Under the pieces are notes generated by a model. The model was not told the origin of the DNA. It saw nothing but the letters and a program-made list of their open reading frames with translations, and searched no databases. Positions 47,655 to 51,628 of a stretch of 51,628 nucleotides of DNA are shown here, one piece after another. The first letter of the stretch is position 1, and each line of letters begins with the position of its first letter. The position numbers and the translations under genes are program-made. The stretch spans positions 1 to 51,628 of the forward strand of contig NZ_AMRG01000018.1 of assembly GCF_000299895.1 (NCBI RefSeq). The letters are read 5' to 3'. Origin of the DNA: Idiomarina xiamenensis 10-D-4 (GTDB lineage Bacteria; Pseudomonadota; Gammaproteobacteria; Enterobacterales; Alteromonadaceae).

Positions 47655-47683
47655 CTTGAAGTTGGCGAAAAAGTACCCACATT
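47655..47683 (+). promoter_or_regulatory. Candidate sigma32 heat-shock promoter of clpB
   Basis: CTTGAAG (47655-47661), 14 bases, then CCCACATT (47676-47683) resemble the CTTGAAA-N13-15-CCCCATNT consensus. The site lies 36 bases before clpB, a known heat-shock gene. Confidence 0.85.
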
Positions 47684-47718
47684 GTTAAACATAGATGTTA
47701 ACTCGTGGAGTATAGAGC

Positions 47719-50292
47719 ATGAGACTCGATCGTTTAACTAGCAAATTTCAAATGGCGATTGCCGACGCCCAGTCGTTGGCGTTAGGCCGTGATCACCAGT
47801 TCATTGAGCCGGTGCATATGATGCAGGCCTTGCTCGATCAGCAAGGCGGTTCTACTCGTCCGTTATTGACCATGATTGGTGCTGATTTTTCGGCGCTACG
47901 TGGACAATTGGCTAAAGCGCTAGAGGCGCTACCCACGGTATCTGGTGCGGGTGGCGAAGTGCAGCTGTCACCACAAACCGCAACGCTACTTAACTTGTGT
48001 GATAAGTACGCGCAAAAGCGCCAGGACAAATTTATTTCGTCCGAGCTGTTTTTATTAGCGGCATGCGAAGACAAGGGCAAGTTGGGCGACATACTTAAAC
48101 AAGTGGGTATTACTAAGAACGCACTGGAAAAAGCCATCGACGATATTCGTAAGGGCGAAAAGGTTGAAGATCAAAACGCCGAAGAACAACGGCAAGCTTT
48201 AGATAAATATACTATCGATCTGACCGAACGCGCTGAGCAAGGCAAGCTCGATCCGGTCATTGGCCGCGACGAAGAAATTCGCCGTACGATTCAGGTATTG
48301 CAACGCCGTACTAAGAACAACCCGGTATTGATTGGTGATCCCGGTGTCGGTAAAACCGCCATTGTGGAGGGGCTGGCACAACGTATCGTTAATGGCGAGG
48401 TGCCCGAGGGTTTAAAAAATAAGCGGGTATTATCGTTGGATTTAGGTGCGCTACTGGCCGGTGCCAAGTTCCGTGGTGAGTTTGAAGAGCGCTTAAAAGC
48501 GGTGTTAAACGAGTTGAGCAAAGAAGAAGGGCAAGTGATCCTCTTTATCGACGAGTTACACACCATGGTCGGTGCCGGTAAAGCCGACGGCGCGATGGAT
48601 GCCGGTAATATGCTCAAACCAGCGCTGGCGCGTGGTGAGTTGCATTGCGTTGGGGCTACCACGTTAGACGAATATCGCCAGTACATCGAAAAAGATGCAG
48701 CGCTAGAACGTCGCTTTCAAAAAGTGCTCGTTGATGAGCCAACGGTAGCCGATACCATCGCCATTTTACGTGGTTTAAAAGAACGTTATGAATTACACCA
48801 CGCGGTCGAAATCACCGATCCGGCGATTGTCGCGGCGGCGTCGCTGTCGCATCGTTATATCAGTGACCGTAAATTACCGGATAAAGCGATCGACCTAATT
48901 GACGAAGCGGGCTCTCGTATTCGCATGCAAATCGATTCTAAGCCGGAAGATTTAGACCGTTTAGAGCGACGTATTATTCAACTAAAGCTTGAGCAACAAG
49001 CGTTACAGAAAGAAAAAGACGATGCCAGTAAAAAGCGCTTAGACCTGTTGCAAGAAGAATTGGATGAACAGGAACGTAAGTTTAAAGAGCTGGAAGAAGT
49101 CTGGAATACCGAAAAGGCAGCGGTGCAGGGCACGCAAAATATCAAAGCGCAGTTGGAACAAGCTCGAACTGATATGGATATTGCGCGCCGCGCGGGTGAC
49201 TTAAACCGTATGTCGGAGTTGCAGTATGGTCGTATTCCGGCGCTAGAGCGGCAGTTAGATCTGGCTTTGCAGGCTGAGATGCAAGACATGAGTCTACTGA
49301 AAAATCGTGTCACTGATGAAGAAGTGGCTGAGGTGCTATCGCGCTGGACTGGTATTCCCGTGAACAAGATGCTGGAAGGCGAGCGCGAGAAGTTATTGCA
49401 GATGGAACAGCAACTGCATAGCCGTGTGGTCGGACAGAATGAGGCAGTCGATGCCGTTGCTAACGCGATTCGGCGTTCACGTGCGGGGTTGAGCGACCCG
49501 AATAGACCGATTGGATCGTTTTTGTTTTTGGGGCCGACGGGTGTCGGTAAGACCGAGCTGTCGAAAGCGTTAGCGCAGTTTTTATTTGATACCGACAGCG
49601 CTATGGTACGTATCGATATGTCCGAGTTTATGGAAAAACATTCGGTGGCGCGCTTAGTTGGAGCGCCTCCGGGCTACGTCGGTTATGAAGAGGGTGGCTA
49701 CTTGACCGAGGCCGTACGGCGCAAACCCTATTCCGTTATTTTATTGGACGAAGTCGAAAAAGCGCACCCCGACGTCTTCAATATCTTGCTGCAAGTGTTG
49801 GACGATGGTCGTTTAACCGATGGTCAAGGGCGTACCGTTGATTTTCGTAATACGGTGATCATTATGACCTCGAACTTGGGTTCTGATTTAATTCAAGAGA
49901 AGGCTAATGAGCATACTTATGAAGAAATGAAAGCGGCGGTTATGGATGTTTTGGTGCATCACTTCCGTCCCGAGTTTCTTAACCGGGTTGATGAAACCGT
50001 TGTTTTTCATCCGTTATCGAAAGCAAACATTAAACATATTGCCGAAATTCAGTTACAGAACTTGCTGCAACGTTTGCAAGAACGAGATTACCAGTTGCAG
50101 TTGGACGATGCCGCACTGGCGTTAATCGCCGATGCTGGGTTTGATCCGGTATACGGCGCGCGGCCATTAAAGCGAGCTATCCAGCAGCAACTGGAAAATC
50201 CGTTGGCGCAGCGCATACTAGCGGGTGAGTTAACACCGGATAAACCGATAAAGGTATCGGTTACCGATGAGCAGTTGGTGATTTCGCAGTAG
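47719..50292 (+). CDS. clpB: Protein disaggregase ClpB
   Basis: 857 residues, full length. N-domain (residues 1-145), first AAA+ with [18 protein letters not shown] and [19 protein letters not shown], the middle coiled coil (about 410-525) that binds DnaK, and a second AAA+ with [22 protein letters not shown] and the substrate pore loop [17 protein letters not shown]. It rescues aggregated proteins with DnaK. Preceded by a sigma32-like promoter. Confidence 0.98.
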   Translation: MRLDRLTSKFQMAIADAQSLALGRDHQFIEPVHMMQALLDQQGGSTRPLLTMIGADFSALRGQLAKALEALPTVSGAGGEVQLSPQTATLLNLCDKYAQKRQDKFISSELFLLAACEDKGKLGDILKQVGITKNALEKAIDDIRKGEKVEDQNAEEQRQALDKYTIDLTERAEQGKLDPVIGRDEEIRRTIQVLQRRTKNNPVLIGDPGVGKTAIVEGLAQRIVNGEVPEGLKNKRVLSLDLGALLAGAKFRGEFEERLKAVLNELSKEEGQVILFIDELHTMVGAGKADGAMDAGNMLKPALARGELHCVGATTLDEYRQYIEKDAALERRFQKVLVDEPTVADTIAILRGLKERYELHHAVEITDPAIVAAASLSHRYISDRKLPDKAIDLIDEAGSRIRMQIDSKPEDLDRLERRIIQLKLEQQALQKEKDDASKKRLDLLQEELDEQERKFKELEEVWNTEKAAVQGTQNIKAQLEQARTDMDIARRAGDLNRMSELQYGRIPALERQLDLALQAEMQDMSLLKNRVTDEEVAEVLSRWTGIPVNKMLEGEREKLLQMEQQLHSRVVGQNEAVDAVANAIRRSRAGLSDPNRPIGSFLFLGPTGVGKTELSKALAQFLFDTDSAMVRIDMSEFMEKHSVARLVGAPPGYVGYEEGGYLTEAVRRKPYSVILLDEVEKAHPDVFNILLQVLDDGRLTDGQGRTVDFRNTVIIMTSNLGSDLIQEKANEHTYEEMKAAVMDVLVHHFRPEFLNRVDETVVFHPLSKANIKHIAEIQLQNLLQRLQERDYQLQLDDAALALIADAGFDPVYGARPLKRAIQQQLENPLAQRILAGELTPDKPIKVSVTDEQLVISQ

Positions 50293-50318
50293 CCTGACTA
50301 TGATTAACTGGCAGTATT

Positions 50319-50349
50319 ACGCGGGTAAAGTCATTTGCCCGCGTTTTTA
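50319..50349 (+). terminator. Rho-independent terminator of clpB
   Basis: ACGCGGGTAAA pairs with TTTGCCCGCGT around a 4-base loop (one G-T pair) and is followed by TTTT. It lies 27 bases past the clpB stop. Confidence 0.9.
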
Positions 50350-50504
50350 ATTGTATGGCGGGAGTATTTTCAAGCTGATAACGGTCTATGCTATGCTGAT
50401 TATAGCCGTGCCTTGCAAAGCCGCGTGATGCAACGCCTGCGTGAGCAAAAAACGACCAGAAGCTAGGCATACTGTTTACACAACTCTTAAAGGAAGCACG
50501 ACTA

Positions 50505-51449
50505 ATGGCGAATGACACTGATAAAGGTGCCAACGCAAACGCTAAACGCCGCGGAATTTACCTGTTACCTAACCTGTTAACCACGGCCGGTTTATTTTCT
50601 GGTTTTTATGCCATTGTAGCGTCGATGAATGACCGCTATGCAGAAGCTGCGGTGGCAATATTTATCGCCATGATTTTTGATGGCTTGGACGGCCGTGTGG
50701 CACGTATCACCAATACTGAAAGTGATTTTGGTGCTGAGTACGATAGTATGGCGGACATTGTATCGTTCGGTATGGCGCCGGCCTTGGTGGTATATAATTG
50801 GGGCCTGAGCGGCTTAGGTAATTTGGGCTGGTTGGCATCTTTTATTTTTGTCGCCGGCGGAGCGTTACGATTAGCTCGCTTTAACACCAATTTGGGCGTT
50901 GCCGATAAACGCTTTTTCCAAGGCTTAGCGATCCCTAGTGCGGCCGCCATTGTTGGCGGTATGGTATGGGTCGGTAGTAAATACGGTGTTACCCCTGTTG
51001 CCGACGGCGAGGCCGGTTTTGTGAGCTACATGGCCGCGCTGATTACCATTTGTGCCGGTTTATTGATGGTTAGTAACTTCCGTTATCATTCGTTTAAAGA
51101 TATTGATTGGCGTGGTAAAGTTTCTTTCTTAGTGATTTTAGCAATTGTGTTGGCGTTCGTTGTGGTGGCCACCGAACCATCGTTAGTATTGTTCTCGATT
51201 TTCTTCTTATATGCGTTGTCAGGTCCAATATTAACTATCAAGAGTGTTAATAAGTTAGAACTGAAGCACGTACTTGGCGATACCGATGACGACGATGCTG
51301 ACTTTGCTCCAGCGCGAGCTGATCAACAGCAGGATAGCAGCAAGTCTGAGCATGAAACAACACAGCACCAGACTGCTGCGGAGAAATCGTCAGCTGAGAA
51401 CACCAATAGTGATATCGCTAGTGATAAGCAGGAGTCTCGTAAAGAGTAA
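50505..51449 (+). CDS. pssA: CDP-diacylglycerol-serine O-phosphatidyltransferase
   Basis: 314 residues. The CDP-alcohol transferase motif DGLDGRVARITNTESDFGAEYDSMAD (D-x2-DG-x2-AR-x8-G-x3-D-x3-D) is at about residues 58-83, and about seven membrane helices follow. It makes phosphatidylserine, the precursor of phosphatidylethanolamine. The last 55 or so residues are an acidic, Gln- and Ser-rich tail (DDDDADFAPARADQQQ...), longer than in short PssA forms. AAAGGAAG precedes the start. Confidence 0.95.
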   Translation: MANDTDKGANANAKRRGIYLLPNLLTTAGLFSGFYAIVASMNDRYAEAAVAIFIAMIFDGLDGRVARITNTESDFGAEYDSMADIVSFGMAPALVVYNWGLSGLGNLGWLASFIFVAGGALRLARFNTNLGVADKRFFQGLAIPSAAAIVGGMVWVGSKYGVTPVADGEAGFVSYMAALITICAGLLMVSNFRYHSFKDIDWRGKVSFLVILAIVLAFVVVATEPSLVLFSIFFLYALSGPILTIKSVNKLELKHVLGDTDDDDADFAPARADQQQDSSKSEHETTQHQTAAEKSSAENTNSDIASDKQESRKE

Positions 51450-51467
51450 CGTCAGCGAGTACATAGT

Positions 51468-51535
51468 TAGGTCAGGCGAGTACAACTGACCTGACGAGAG
51501 TTTTAAACGGTCAAAGGTGCGTGAATTAGCGTATT
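51468..51535 (+). other. Inverted repeats after pssA (possible terminators)
   Basis: GGTCAG...CTGACC forms a hairpin near 51471-51492, and AAACGGTCAAA pairs imperfectly with TTTGGCCGTTT near 51505-51546. T runs are weak after the first and better after the second. No gene is seen from 51450 to the window end. Confidence 0.45.
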
Positions 51536-51628
51536 TTTGGCCGTTTTGTTTATTATCTGAGCGATTGATTCAATAATTTAAAAAAATCGTCATTTACCCC
51601 TTGCACCCACGCCAATGATCCTTATAAT

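Overview
The window reads as a gammaproteobacterial chromosome, probably from a marine or metal-exposed Pseudomonas/Vibrio/Alteromonas-like lineage. I infer this from the polar-type sigma54 flagellar hierarchy (FlrA/FleQ, FlrB/FleS, FlrC/FleR, then fliE onward), the bamD-rluD-pgeF-clpB block and the speA/speB pair. I cannot name the genus from sequence alone.

Positions 1-14257 are an accessory metal-resistance island. It opens with the end of a copA multicopper oxidase gene, then copB, copC, copD, a secreted NTF2-like protein and an APC permease, facing a glutaredoxin-MauE fusion across a shared terminator. Next is a nested pair of mobile elements. The outer one (5675-12612) is an ISL3-family, ISPpu12-like element with 24-bp inverted ends, carrying tnpA, lspA, a CDF metal exporter and a PbrR/CadR-type MerR regulator. 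Its tnpA is split by an inner Tn21-type element (6453-10012) with 38-bp ends and perfect 5-bp target duplications (ATCAG). The inner element holds only a mer operon and no transposase or resolvase. The mer operon is decayed: merR has an internal deletion, merC a nonsense codon, merA a frameshift and merD is cut off by the terminal repeat. merT, merP and the mer operator are intact. A tyrosine integrase then abuts tRNA-Phe, with a 17-bp copy of the tRNA 3' end and a chain of small hairpins between them.

Positions 14395-24102 hold core metabolism: tRNA-Phe, speA/speB (arginine to agmatine to putrescine), pfkA, an Ldh2-type dehydrogenase, pdxH, a DUF3369 response regulator, an amidohydrolase broken by a frameshift, and a propeller-like lipoprotein.

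Positions 24247-42877 are the flagellar cluster. A LuxR-type regulator with an atypical receiver and a DUF1285 protein lead into flrA, flrB, flrC, fliE, fliF, fliG, fliH, fliI, fliJ, fliK, fliL, fliM, fliN, fliO, fliP, fliQ, fliR and flhB. Good sigma54 (-24/-12) sites precede flrB, fliE and fliK, matching the known cascade in which FlrA with sigma54 turns on flrBC and FlrC with sigma54 turns on later genes. fliF carries a +1 shift in a G6 tract, and a 12-bp tandem repeat carries the flhB ribosome-binding site. The cluster stops at flhB; flhA, flhF and flhG do not follow.

Positions 42968-51628 return to housekeeping genes: nadE, glnB (P-II), bamD, rluD, pgeF, clpB with a sigma32-type promoter, and pssA.
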